Made by a program: the position numbers and the translations under genes | Notes under the pieces: generated by a model | Database searches by the model: none | What the model was told of the DNA's origin: nothing | The model's input: the letters and a program-made list of their open reading frames with translations, nothing else | In this document: one piece after another, positions 46,384 to 54,015 of the stretch | How positions within the stretch are numbered: the stretch's first letter is position 1 | Layout of the letters: each line of letters opens with the position of its first letter | DNA from: CAJJDF01 sp965655625 | Lineage (GTDB): Bacteria > Bacteroidota > Bacteroidia > Flavobacteriales_D > CAJJDF01 | Assembly (NCBI GenBank): GCA_965655625.1 | Contig: CBFHHA010000004.1 | Coordinates: 1-64,000 of the forward strand | DNA length: 64,000 nt | Direction of reading: 5' to 3'

Positions 46384-46595
46384 ATACCTCTATCTATTAT
46401 ATTAGCTTTTATTGCAGGTATTATGGTTGTTCGGGTGATTTTGAATTTATTACCATTATCTTTTATTTTTATCTCCCAGTTAATTCTTTTAACCATATTC
46501 AGGACAGGCAAAAATGTGAACATAATTGTAACGAACGTAGGTTAAAAAAATTAATTTAATCATTTAATAAGATGGAAGAGAAGGTGATAGATTAA
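46384..46595 (+). pseudogene. Degenerate copy of the 84-aa membrane protein
   Basis: Reading from 46384 gives IPLSIILAFIAGIMVVRVIL, aligning with the first TM helix of the 84-aa protein (LSIILAIIAIGIVVLVSLNLL), then TIFRTGKNVNIIV matches IYKMGKDVDVIV. The frame then stops, while another frame ends in MEEKVID (stop 46593-46595), matching the end MEEEVKD. No start codon and at least one frameshift: a decayed tandem duplicate. Confidence 0.75.
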
Positions 46596-46682
46596 AATTA
46601 ATAACACAAAATGATTAACCTGTTTCTTTCACTTTAATCAAGTAACAATATACGTTATCTACCTTCAATTTATTACCTGATT

Positions 46683-46970
46683 TTAAACTATTTTGAAGTG
46701 ATTTAGATTCAAAAAAGCATTGCATATTTCAATACAAGGAACAACAGTTAAATCTACATCAGATAGAGGGCTATAATTTCTTAATCTAAAATTCGTAAAA
46801 TTATCTTTTTGCCAACCAATTTCAGTTTTAGTTAAAACAACTTCTAACTTAAGATCATACCAATAGGCACCTTGCTTTATTATTTTAACACTGACTATAG
46901 AACTTAAGAAGTGATTTTTGTTAAATCTGAAATTAAAATGGAAAATTTTAAGTTTTAAATTATTATTGCT
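46683..46970 (-). pseudogene. Open remnant without a start codon
   Basis: From after a stop at about 46971 the minus strand is open for 95 codons to TAA 46685-46683 with a protein-like composition (GAYWYDLKLEVVLTKTEIGW, NYSPLSDVDLTVVPC). There is no ATG, GTG or TTG at a sensible place near the 5' end, so it looks like the C-terminal part of a truncated gene. No family recognised. Confidence 0.45.
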
Positions 46971-46989
46971 TTAAAAGTATAAAGGTCAT

Positions 46990-47247
46990 TTAAGGATTAA
47001 GTTTAGGATAATGACTACATACATTTGATGGTTCAGTTAATACACAATGTGTTAAATACGGTAAATCATATATTTCACATATTTCAGATTCAATCATGAG
47101 ATCAAAAAATTCACCGAAAGTTTCGCATTCCTCAATTTCATAGCTAAACTCAGTTTCTACCTCTTTATCTCTGTAGCTAGTCACTATAGCTTCCAAATTA
47201 GTTATAAACTGCTCATCGAGCGTTTTCATAATATTCTCAATATCCAT
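46990..47247 (-). CDS. Small acidic protein, unknown (85 aa)
   Basis: 85 residues, mainly helical, acidic (rich in Glu and Asp) with three cysteines and no signal peptide: DIENIMKTLDEQFITNLEAI at the start, FGEFFDLMIESEICEIYDLP in the middle. No family recognised. It lies 66 bases before a HAD phosphatase gene in the same direction and may share its transcript. Small acidic proteins in variable regions are sometimes immunity proteins or antitoxins; nothing here proves that. Confidence 0.5.
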   Translation of the reverse strand: MDIENIMKTLDEQFITNLEAIVTSYRDKEVETEFSYEIEECETFGEFFDLMIESEICEIYDLPYLTHCVLTEPSNVCSHYPKLNP

Positions 47248-47313
47248 AATTACTTTAATTTTAATGATTAATACTGTAACAATCCGTTCTGATGCAAACT
47301 AACAACATTCAGG

Positions 47314-47799
47314 CTATAGAAGCCGTCTTAATATTGACTCCCAATCAGGATATTCGTTCCATTTTTCATTTTCATAGTCCCAACCAAAATGCAGATGAGT
47401 TCCTTTAAAATTTTCAGCACCATTTGCAAGCCGGTCATCTATCAAAAATTCCCCAACGAGTTTATCTTTTCGATGAGATATAATAATTTTCTTTTTAAAA
47501 ATTTCACCAAATTTTTCTTCAATCCATAATCGCTTGTCAATCCATGCAGAAGGATTTCCCCAAGGTGCAGTAGTTAAAACAAATAGATCGTACTTTTGAC
47601 TTTCATACAACTGAATTACTGATTCAACGGCTTTAGAAATTTCAGGTAATGTTCGGAAAACACCTTCAATTTCATCAGGTCTATTATGATACACTCCATC
47701 AATATTCTTAGGATGTAAAGCAGCCCCCTTAGCTAAATCAGCCAACACCCCATCCATATCTATATAAACAACTGGTCTTTTTTCCTTGTTCATTTCCAT
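47314..47799 (-). CDS. HAD phosphatase of the 5'(3')-deoxyribonucleotidase (NT5C) type
   Basis: 161 residues. HAD motif I is YIDMDGVLADLAKG (nucleophile Asp13 and Asp15 of DMDGV), motif II is LTTAPWGNPSAW, motif III Lys in KLVGEF region and motif IV IDDRLANG. The NT5C group removes phosphate from deoxyribonucleotides, and this size and motif spacing fits. It is one of the few enzymes in the variable region. Met3 could also be the start. Confidence 0.82.
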   Translation of the reverse strand: MEMNKEKRPVVYIDMDGVLADLAKGAALHPKNIDGVYHNRPDEIEGVFRTLPEISKAVESVIQLYESQKYDLFVLTTAPWGNPSAWIDKRLWIEEKFGEIFKKKIIISHRKDKLVGEFLIDDRLANGAENFKGTHLHFGWDYENEKWNEYPDWESILRRLL

Positions 47800-47821
47800 G
47801 TAAACTTGTTTTCTACTATTT

Positions 47822-48736
47822 TTAATTCAGGAAGAAAACCTCCACTCGTCTATTTTTCTTTTTATTTTCCTCTGTATCATTTGCAAAAATAGGCTCTGTA
47901 TCACCTTTTCCAGAGTATTGAATCTGCTCTTGACTTATCCCATTAGCAAGTAAATAATCATAGATAGCTTTTGCCCTAGATATACTTAATGACATATTAA
48001 ACGAACTCGAACCTTCTGAACTTGTATGCCCGGTAAGTATAGCCTTCCTATTTCTATTAGATTTAAAATAGTTTAAAATTCCTTGGAGGGCATCAACGGA
48101 ACCTTTCGAAATATTGGCACTATTAAATTCAAATTGAACCGCATCTAGGCTATTCTTTAAATCACATAATTCATTAAACTCATTGAGTTTTTGTAGTTTA
48201 AATGGATTTGAATTATTAGGATAAAAAAACAGTTTAGCTGTGTCATTTATAACTACTCCTCGAAATACATCAAGCGAAGATGTGTTATTTTTTGTTGCTT
48301 TGTAAGAAAGATCAAAAACAGAATCATTTTTCCATGTTCTATTCGTTAATTTTATATCATACCCGAAATCCGAATTCAACAAAAAGTATTTGATCGTTTC
48401 TTCATCATAACATTCTGGATAATAGATAAATTTAATAAGTTTATCAAACTGATGAGTAATAAACAAGGCTTTTATATATTCACCCAAGTTTGCTCCAAAT
48501 GGATTCATCACTGGATTAGACCAATTTGCCGATGGAACAGATGCTTCTTTAATTTCATCAATGCCATTTTGAGATTGATCATTCACCGTTGCAATTCTCA
48601 ATTCGTCTGACTCCAATAGTATTTCAGCTCTTTGCCGTTCAGAGCTACTTTTAGTTTCAATGTTACAATTTTGAATTAGAAAAACTAATCCAAATAATTG
48701 TATTACGATTAAAGTGTATTTCTTATTTTTTTTCAT
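47822..48736 (-). CDS. OmpA-like lipoprotein
   Basis: 304 residues. Signal with hydrophobic core and Cys24 (LIQNC), so a lipoprotein is likely. Middle part unknown. The C-terminal 115 residues form an OmpA-type peptidoglycan-binding domain: VQFEFNSANISKGSVDALQGI, LTGHTSSEGSSSFNMSLSISRAKAIYDYLLANGI and KKKNRRVEVFF. It overlaps the end of the upstream hydrolase gene by 14 bases and is probably anchored in the outer membrane with its OmpA domain on the wall. Confidence 0.85.
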   Translation of the reverse strand: MKKNKKYTLIVIQLFGLVFLIQNCNIETKSSSERQRAEILLESDELRIATVNDQSQNGIDEIKEASVPSANWSNPVMNPFGANLGEYIKALFITHQFDKLIKFIYYPECYDEETIKYFLLNSDFGYDIKLTNRTWKNDSVFDLSYKATKNNTSSLDVFRGVVINDTAKLFFYPNNSNPFKLQKLNEFNELCDLKNSLDAVQFEFNSANISKGSVDALQGILNYFKSNRNRKAILTGHTSSEGSSSFNMSLSISRAKAIYDYLLANGISQEQIQYSGKGDTEPIFANDTEENKKKNRRVEVFFLN

Positions 48737-49370
48737 CCCTAATTATTAACTCCATAATATCTATAATTTTGTCAAACCTATGATCTGAATCATATTCAAA
48801 CTTATTAAATTGAATTGAATTGAGCTTTAAAAAAGTCATCATTTCTTCAAAACTTAATAATTTATCAGATCTTGATAGGTGAATATTGTATTTATTGTTT
48901 GAGGAACTGGCAAGATTAGAATCAATAAATAATTCAAATTCGATCAAATCCTCAATGTACTTTTCGTTAAAAAACCACTTTTCCTGGGTTTTATAATTAG
49001 CAAGTTCTGTGTTTGCGTATTTCTGGAGTGTTTTAGAAGGACTCCAACTTGGATTTATTGCGTGAACGGTTAAAAATTCCTCTTTGAATTTAGCTCTGAA
49101 ATAATTAGCATAAAAACCACCCAAGGAAGTCCCAACCAAGAAAACTTTTCTTCCTTTATTTCCTCTTATAAGTCGATTTATTTCTCGAATTGAATTTCTT
49201 GGACTTTGGTCTAGAGCCGGGGCAATAAGTTTAAATTTATCCGTCAATTGATTTTGATAGATGAACTCAGAAATTTGCTCTGCTTTTTTTCCTGGTCCTG
49301 AATTAAACCCGTGAAGTAAAATTATCACATTTGGAACTGACTTTATTATTAACGCTGGTCTTGGTGTCAT
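48723..49370 (-). CDS. Alpha/beta-hydrolase (YqiA/UPF0227-like esterase)
   Basis: 215 residues. VIILLHGFNSGPGKKAEQI near the start gives the oxyanion motif HGFNS, FLVGTSLGGFYANYF carries the nucleophile Ser in GTSLGG, and a C-terminal DHRF histidine completes a plausible triad. The small size and the HGFNSSP-type start match the YqiA family of esterases. It is the first gene of a two-gene unit with the OmpA-like lipoprotein. Substrate unknown. Confidence 0.82.
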   Translation of the reverse strand: MTPRPALIIKSVPNVIILLHGFNSGPGKKAEQISEFIYQNQLTDKFKLIAPALDQSPRNSIREINRLIRGNKGRKVFLVGTSLGGFYANYFRAKFKEEFLTVHAINPSWSPSKTLQKYANTELANYKTQEKWFFNEKYIEDLIEFELFIDSNLASSSNNKYNIHLSRSDKLLSFEEMMTFLKLNSIQFNKFEYDSDHRFDKIIDIMELIIRDEKK

Positions 49371-49530
49371 AATTTATTTTACCTAAAATAAATAAAAATA
49401 TTAACTATTCAAAATCAGTGATTAACCTTGCACTTTCAAGAATAATTAGCGGAAAACCAAAAAATCATAAACAATTGAATCAATATGAGTTAACTTTTTA
49501 AACATTCAAGGAATTTGATGAAAAATCGTC

Positions 49531-49677
49531 GAAAAATAATTAATGCGACAGAACCTATGTTTTTCCGCTTTTGTCAAAAACGACAAAAATCATTAGGTTT
49601 TAGTTTAATGCGACAGAACCTAACAATGTATTAAAAATTAAATTTATTATCTTTAATTGAGTTAATGCGACAGAACC
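49531..49677 (+). repeat. Three tip-like repeats in tandem (R4, R5, R6)
   Basis: R4 49531-49555 (interior GAAAAATAAT, tip TTAATGCGACAGAACC), R5 49569-49620 (interior GTCAAAAACGACAAAAATCA) and R6 49625-49677 (AT-rich subtype as R2) all point the same way, with outer ends at 49555, 49620 and 49677. They fill the space upstream of the FISUMP protein gene. Three end types occur side by side, which suggests successive insertions or deletion remnants. Confidence 0.75.
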
Positions 49678-49742
49678 ATATTTCATCCATTTTGATAATC
49701 CAGAACTTGCACCTTTCAAATTGATTAAAGAATAAAAAATCT

Positions 49743-50627
49743 ATGAAAACAAAAATATTAATTATCGTATTTGCACTATTTAACCTTGCTTCCTATTCAC
49801 AGGTTTCAACGGTAACGAATGCAATCACTGGCAGAACTTGGATGGACAGAAATTTAGGTGCCAGTCAGGTAGCTACATCTATTACAGATTCAGCATCTTA
49901 TGGCTCTCTCTATCAATGGGGAAGATTAACCGATGGACACGAACTTAGAAATTCAAGCACAACAACAATTGTATCAACATCAAACAACCCTGGTCATTCT
50001 GACTTTATTATTGGCTCAGATGATTGGATTACACCGTCAAATGATTTGCTTTGGCAAGGAGTAAATGGAATAAACAACCCATGTCCAAATGGGTTCCGTT
50101 TGCCTACAGAAGCAGAATGGGAAGCAGAGCGATTAAGTTGGACTTCTAATGATGCAGCTGGTGCTTTTGCTTCCGTTTTAAAATTACCCATCGCTGGTGC
50201 AAGAAGCAGAATGACTGGCGCAATTGGAAACGTTGGGACTTTTGTAGGATATAGAAGTAGTGATCTGAATGGCGTAGAGTCACGAAATCTAGGAATTAGT
50301 TTGAGTATTGCTATGATGGCAAATAGAGCACGAGCAGATGGTAATTGTGTTCGATGCATACAAGATAATTCACTTGGAATCAATGATGCTTCTGTGTACA
50401 ATGAACTTAAAATATATCCAAACCCTTCGAATGGTTTTTTTACGGTAGCCTCAGAAAAACAGCTTAGCAATATTGAATTTGAATTAATAGATTTATTTGG
50501 CAGAAAATTGAAAACAGGAACACTAAATGGATTGAATTCAGTCATCGATATTAATGACCTTCCAGATGGAATATACTTGTTGAGATTGGAAAATCTCACT
50601 CTTCAAAAAATAATCAAGGGAAAATAA
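49743..50627 (+). CDS. FISUMP-domain secreted protein with T9SS tail
   Basis: 294 residues. Signal peptide ending SYSQ (about 1-20), a Fibrobacter succinogenes major paralogous domain (about 22-205: TGRTWMDRNLGASQVATSI, YGSLYQWGRLTDGHELR, CPNGFRLPTEAEWEAERLSW, ending ADGNCVRCI), and a C-terminal type A T9SS sorting domain from LKIYPNPSNGFFTV. An extracellular or surface protein; role of FISUMP domains is not known. It is bounded on the left by the tandem transposon-like ends and on the right by an attC-like site, consistent with acquired DNA. Confidence 0.85.
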   Translation: MKTKILIIVFALFNLASYSQVSTVTNAITGRTWMDRNLGASQVATSITDSASYGSLYQWGRLTDGHELRNSSTTTIVSTSNNPGHSDFIIGSDDWITPSNDLLWQGVNGINNPCPNGFRLPTEAEWEAERLSWTSNDAAGAFASVLKLPIAGARSRMTGAIGNVGTFVGYRSSDLNGVESRNLGISLSIAMMANRARADGNCVRCIQDNSLGINDASVYNELKIYPNPSNGFFTVASEKQLSNIEFELIDLFGRKLKTGTLNGLNSVIDINDLPDGIYLLRLENLTLQKIIKGK

Positions 50628-50631
50628 AACT

Positions 50632-50761
50632 CATAACAAAATGTATAAATCATTGGGCAGAAAGTAATTAAATAAAAGTTGGATCATATAAATAAAGTAA
50701 GTGACAAACCGAAAGTGCGCTGCTTTTAATCGCCCAACGATTCATACACAAACCGTTGTGG
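50632..50761 (+). other. attC-like pair of inverted arms behind the FISUMP gene
   Basis: Left arm CATAACAAAATGTATAAATCATTGGGC (50632-50658) and right arm GCCCAACGATTCATACACAA.. to GTTGTG (50732-50760) are imperfect inverted copies: GCCCAA(T/C)GATT(T/C)ATACA then GTT(A/G)TG. The 130-base layout with CATAAC at one end and GTTGTG at the other resembles integron attC sites. No integrase is in the window, so this is tentative. Confidence 0.45.
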
Positions 50762-50793
50762 CTCATTCAATAGAAACTAGAGAATACAGAAAC

Positions 50794-51531
50794 ATGAAAA
50801 AAACAAACAAATTACTAATAACATTAATACTTGTTTTATTTTATAACACCTCTCTTTCTCAATGTAAATCCGATCTAGAACAACAGAATATCAAAGGAAA
50901 AGTTAAAACTATTAAAGAAACAGGCATATATTCAAAAGGTGGTGCAAATGAAATTAATCATATTAAGACAACCAAATATGACAAGAGAGGCAAAGAACTT
51001 GGCTATAGTTTCGCATCAAAATATAATGATTTAAAACCTACTGACAGAATTTTTGAATTTGATAAAGAAGGAAATAAAATCAAAGAGAATAGATACGATT
51101 TGTCTGGTAAGATTAAAAATTATTTAAATTACGAATATGATTCACTGGGCAATGTAATTAAATGGAGTTACTTTACTTCAAGTGGTAGTTTGGATTCCTA
51201 TACCACTTATAAATATAATTTAACATGTGATAGAATTGAATCAAAGTATTATTATTCGGATAGTAGTATTTGGCTTTGGTATAAGAGTACATACAAAAAA
51301 GGAAGACTTATTGAGGTTTTTAGCCCATTAGATTCTATTACTGTAAAATATTCATATGACAATCAAAATAACTACATTAAATATATAGAATATGACGAAC
51401 TTGGTGAAGAGAAAGAAGTCAGAACTTATATTTATGAATATGATGACAAATCAAACTGGATAAAGAAGACGGAATTTCAAAGTGGAGAAATTTATTGGGT
51501 TGATGAAAGGCAATACGATTACTATGATTAA
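50794..51531 (+). CDS. Secreted YD-repeat-like protein
   Basis: 245 residues from the ATG at 50794, whose N-terminus KKTNKLLITLILVLFYNTSLSQ is a clear signal peptide. The frame runs further to a GTG at 50701, but that part overlaps the attC-like arm. The mature protein consists of about ten 20-24-residue units with the pattern EYDSLGNVIKW/ TYKYNLTCDR, similar in kind to the repeats of the 331-aa protein at 40313, so both belong to the same class of secreted repeat proteins. There are no other domains. Function unknown. Confidence 0.7.
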   Translation: MKKTNKLLITLILVLFYNTSLSQCKSDLEQQNIKGKVKTIKETGIYSKGGANEINHIKTTKYDKRGKELGYSFASKYNDLKPTDRIFEFDKEGNKIKENRYDLSGKIKNYLNYEYDSLGNVIKWSYFTSSGSLDSYTTYKYNLTCDRIESKYYYSDSSIWLWYKSTYKKGRLIEVFSPLDSITVKYSYDNQNNYIKYIEYDELGEEKEVRTYIYEYDDKSNWIKKTEFQSGEIYWVDERQYDYYD

Positions 51532-51657
51532 AAAATGCATTGTAATTTAACTAGCCATAACAATGTATATAAAATAGGCGAAACAGTATTATAAACAATA
51601 ATTTGGGATCGTATAAAACTTGGTAATTACATGAAAATTTGATGCTATGCCATCGCC

Positions 51658-51808
51658 GGTTCTGTCGCATTAATTATTTTTCAAACGTATTTCAATAGAA
51701 TTCTTGTTCCCACAAAAAGTTAAATCACTAATAAACATAACTTTGGAGTTTTAAATTTTTGTCAAAAACGACAAAAATCATTAGGTTTTAGTTTAATGCG
51801 ACAGAACC
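51658..51808. mobile_element. 151-bp MITE-like element with terminal inverted repeats
   Basis: Begins GGTTCTGTCGCATTAA and ends TTTAATGCGACAGAACC, so 15-16-base tips are inverted. The left end (R7) is the R4 subtype, sharing 25 bases, and the right end (R8) is the R3/R5 subtype. The interior is AT-rich and non-coding. I see no clear target duplication (flanks CCATCGCC and CAACAAAC). It interrupts sequence right of the YD-repeat gene. Confidence 0.65.
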
Positions 51809-51825
51809 CAACAAACTTGTATTAC

Positions 51826-51856
51826 AAAAAAAGCCTTCCAAAAGGAAAGCTTTTTT
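51826..51856. terminator. Terminator-like hairpin right of the MITE
   Basis: AAAAAAAGCCTTCC-AAAA-GGAAAGCTTTTTT, an 11- to 13-bp stem with A- and T-runs, bidirectional. Confidence 0.75.
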
Positions 51857-51989
51857 ATTCTTGTGACCTCGACAGGATTACTTCATGATCCTATCTTGTA
51901 CGTTTTGCAAATAGAAGTCCTTCCTCTTCGAGGCTTAGACTTTTTATTTGATATACTCATTCAAGCGAGCTTGATTCGTTCAAAACAAA

Positions 51990-52016
51990 AAGTCCCTTCA
52001 TAACTATGAAAGGACT
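51990..52016 (-). terminator. Terminator of the tRNA-Arg gene
   Basis: AAGTCC-(C)-TTCAT / ATGAA-(A)-GGACTT stem, 11 bp with one mismatch, followed on the minus strand by TTTTTGTTTTG. Confidence 0.7.
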
Positions 52017-52028
52017 TCTGCTTGTTTG

Positions 52029-52102
52029 TGAGCGCGAAAGGATTCGAACCTTTGACCGCCTCCTTAGAAGGGAGGTGCTCTATCCAGCTGAGCTACGCGC
52101 CC
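52029..52102 (-). tRNA. tRNA-Arg (anticodon UCU)
   Basis: Cloverleaf on the minus strand: acceptor GGGCGCG pairs with CGCGCTC (one G-T), D-arm GCTC..GAGC, anticodon stem CCTCC/GGAGG with loop CTTCTAA giving UCU, and T-arm AAAGG-TTCGAAT-CCTTT. CCA is not encoded. It reads the AGA/AGG codons. Its 3' end faces the variable region 39.5-52 kb, the usual orientation for island integration. Confidence 0.95.
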
Positions 52103-52176
52103 GATATGTTTCTGTTTTCACTGAAAATTCAGGTTTAGGTTACTCTCAAAACAAGGGATTGTTTGTTTGAGTGGTG

Positions 52177-52207
52177 CAAAGATAGTAGTCCAATTTAATT
52201 TACCAAA
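52177..52207 (-). promoter_or_regulatory. Full Bacteroidota promoter for tRNA-Arg
   Basis: TTTG (52207-52204), 19 bases, TATCTTTG (52184-52177): an exact TTTG-N19-TAnnTTTG promoter. The tRNA begins about 75 bases further on. Confidence 0.85.
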
Positions 52208-52210
52208 GTT

Positions 52211-53437
52211 TTAGGAAAGACTTTTTGAAAATTTCTCTAAACTCTCAAAGCACTTGTCCGAGAGTGAGGAAATTTCTTTAGAAATCAATACCGTTTTCAT
52301 ATTTTTTCTTTTTCCAAACTCAATATCCGTGGGGGAATCTCCTACAATTATAGCTTTGTTGAAATCAATTTCTGGGAACTCCTGAACTGCCATTTCCGCC
52401 ATTCCAGTATTCGGTTTTCTCAATAGATTCTCCTTTGAGGCAAGATCAGGTGCAAAGTAAATTTGATTTATTTTTCCGCCATGTTTTTCAATCACATTTT
52501 TCATGTAATCATGAATGGCAGTCAGTTCGTTGAGCCCAATTATTTTTTTTCCAATGCATTGCTGATTGGTAACAACTACAATCCTACCAAATGTGCGAGT
52601 TAATTTGGAAAAACAATCCAAAACTCCTTCCAAAAACTGAAATTCATCCACCGAAGTGACGTAACCATTTGTTATTTGTTGATTAATCACACCGTCTCGA
52701 TCAAGGAAAAGAGTCCAAGTTCTGTCTATTTTCCAATTCCCAAATTCTTTGAAATCTTCGTGAGCTCTGTGATAATCGGATGGAATTCCAATATCTAAAA
52801 AATAACTCTTGCTCACAAATCCCGAAATTGACAAAGTGGAGTAGTGGTTCTCCAAAAAATCTTGCTCAAAGGAATAAGCTTCTTGAAGGTTTAGTTTTTT
52901 AAATTGAGTGGTGTTCAAGGCATACACACCACCATTGATAAGTCCAATTTGTTGGCGTTTTTTTTCTTCAAACCCAACTACTTTCTTGTCAGTATTGATG
53001 CGAACGACTCCGTATCGATCAAAATCTTCCATTTCTTTGAGTGCAATTGTCACAATAGAGTCATTCGATTCATGAAAATTAGCTAGCTCCGCAAAATTGG
53101 TGTGAAATAGAGTGTCGCCATTTAGCACGAATACATGTTCACCTATCGTATCCTTGAGCGCTTTCGAAATTGCGCCTCCTGTTCCCAAAGGTTTATTTTC
53201 GTGACTATAAGTTAGGCACATTCCTTTGTAAGTATCGCCATAAAACTCTTTGATTTTATGAGATAAATATCCCACTGCCAAATAGATAGTTTTGATATTG
53301 TGCTTGGCTAAATAATCTAGTTGATAGGACAAAAAGGGAATTCCATTGATCGGAGCCATAGTTTTTGGTAATTCCGAAACACTTGATTTCAGCCTTGTGC
53401 CTTTTCCTCCTGCTAATATGATGGCTTCTTCAATCAC
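52211..53437 (-). CDS. Bifunctional nucleotidyltransferase + heptose-bisphosphate phosphatase (HddC-GmhB fusion)
   Basis: 408 residues from GTG 53437, which overlaps the gmhA stop as GTGA; a longer frame to 53500 would overlap gmhA by 67 bases. Residues 1-225: nucleotidyltransferase with AIILAGGKGTRLKS and VLNGDTLF, of the HddC (heptose-1-P guanylyltransferase) or related sugar type. Residues 235-400: HAD phosphatase, LFLDRDGVINQQITNGYV with VVVTNQQCIGKK and GDSPTDIEFG, matching GmhB. Together with gmhA it covers three steps of activated heptose synthesis; the kinase (HddA/HldE) is elsewhere. Confidence 0.9.
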   Translation of the reverse strand: MIEEAIILAGGKGTRLKSSVSELPKTMAPINGIPFLSYQLDYLAKHNIKTIYLAVGYLSHKIKEFYGDTYKGMCLTYSHENKPLGTGGAISKALKDTIGEHVFVLNGDTLFHTNFAELANFHESNDSIVTIALKEMEDFDRYGVVRINTDKKVVGFEEKKRQQIGLINGGVYALNTTQFKKLNLQEAYSFEQDFLENHYSTLSISGFVSKSYFLDIGIPSDYHRAHEDFKEFGNWKIDRTWTLFLDRDGVINQQITNGYVTSVDEFQFLEGVLDCFSKLTRTFGRIVVVTNQQCIGKKIIGLNELTAIHDYMKNVIEKHGGKINQIYFAPDLASKENLLRKPNTGMAEMAVQEFPEIDFNKAIIVGDSPTDIEFGKRKNMKTVLISKEISSLSDKCFESLEKFSKSLS

Positions 53438-54009
53438 GACCGAGGGAATAATTGTTCTTCCACCAACTGACAAATAATGTGACCAATAAGAATATGACAC
53501 TCTTGTATTCTTGGAGTATCTTCTGAAGGAACGGGAATGAGAATATCACAGAATCTCTTCATTTTTCCACCCGTTTTGCCAGAAAAACCTACAACGGTCA
53601 TGCCTTGTTTCTTTGCTTGTTCAATTGCATTTATCACATTTTCTGAGTTGCCCGAAGTAGAAATAGCAACCAATACATCGTCTTTTCTCCCTTTTGCTTT
53701 TACAATACGCGCATATATTTCTTGGTACGAATAATCATTACCCACCGCTGTTAAATAAGAAGTATTTACATGCAGTGCTTCAGAATACAAAGGTTCTCTA
53801 TCAAAGTAAAATTTCCCTGATAATTCTGCGGCTAAATGTTGAGCATCAGCAGCGCTGCCACCATTTCCACAAAATAGAACTTTGCCATCTTGTTTGTAGC
53901 ACGCCACCATGGCTGCTACGATTTCGTGTAAATCGTCAATTAATTTTGGGTTATCAATGAGTTGACTTTTAATATCAATCGACTGCTGAATGATGTGTTG
54001 TATTTTCAT
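53434..54009 (-). CDS. gmhA: Sedoheptulose-7-phosphate isomerase GmhA
   Basis: SIS-domain isomerase that converts sedoheptulose-7-P to heptose-7-P. FCGNGGSAADAQHLAAELSGKF (residues 47-68) and SGNSENVINAI are diagnostic, and the C-terminal ECHILIGHIICQLVEE block contains the catalytic His. 191 residues. First gene of the pair with the HddC-GmhB fusion, via a 4-base overlap. Heptoses are used in LPS core or other surface glycans. Confidence 0.96.
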   Translation of the reverse strand: MKIQHIIQQSIDIKSQLIDNPKLIDDLHEIVAAMVACYKQDGKVLFCGNGGSAADAQHLAAELSGKFYFDREPLYSEALHVNTSYLTAVGNDYSYQEIYARIVKAKGRKDDVLVAISTSGNSENVINAIEQAKKQGMTVVGFSGKTGGKMKRFCDILIPVPSEDTPRIQECHILIGHIICQLVEEQLFPRS

Positions 54010-54015
54010 TGATAG

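Noticed and set aside
40313..47247. Toxin-antitoxin or polymorphic toxin-immunity pairs
   Set aside because: YD-like repeats and small partner genes invite this idea, but there is no RHS core, no toxin motif and no known immunity family, so it is not claimed.
49531..49677. CRISPR array
   Set aside because: Three repeats in tandem with about 60-base periodicity, but the units belong to three different types, the spacers are not uniform, and there are no cas genes.
50701..50793. N-terminal extension of the YD-repeat protein from GTG 50701
   Set aside because: It covers the right arm of the attC-like site and delays a perfect signal peptide beginning at ATG 50794.
52029..52102. Island integrated at the tRNA-Arg by a tyrosine recombinase
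   Set aside because: The tRNA faces the variable region, but I found no copy of its 3' end near 39.5 kb and no integrase gene in the window, so site-specific integration is not supported.
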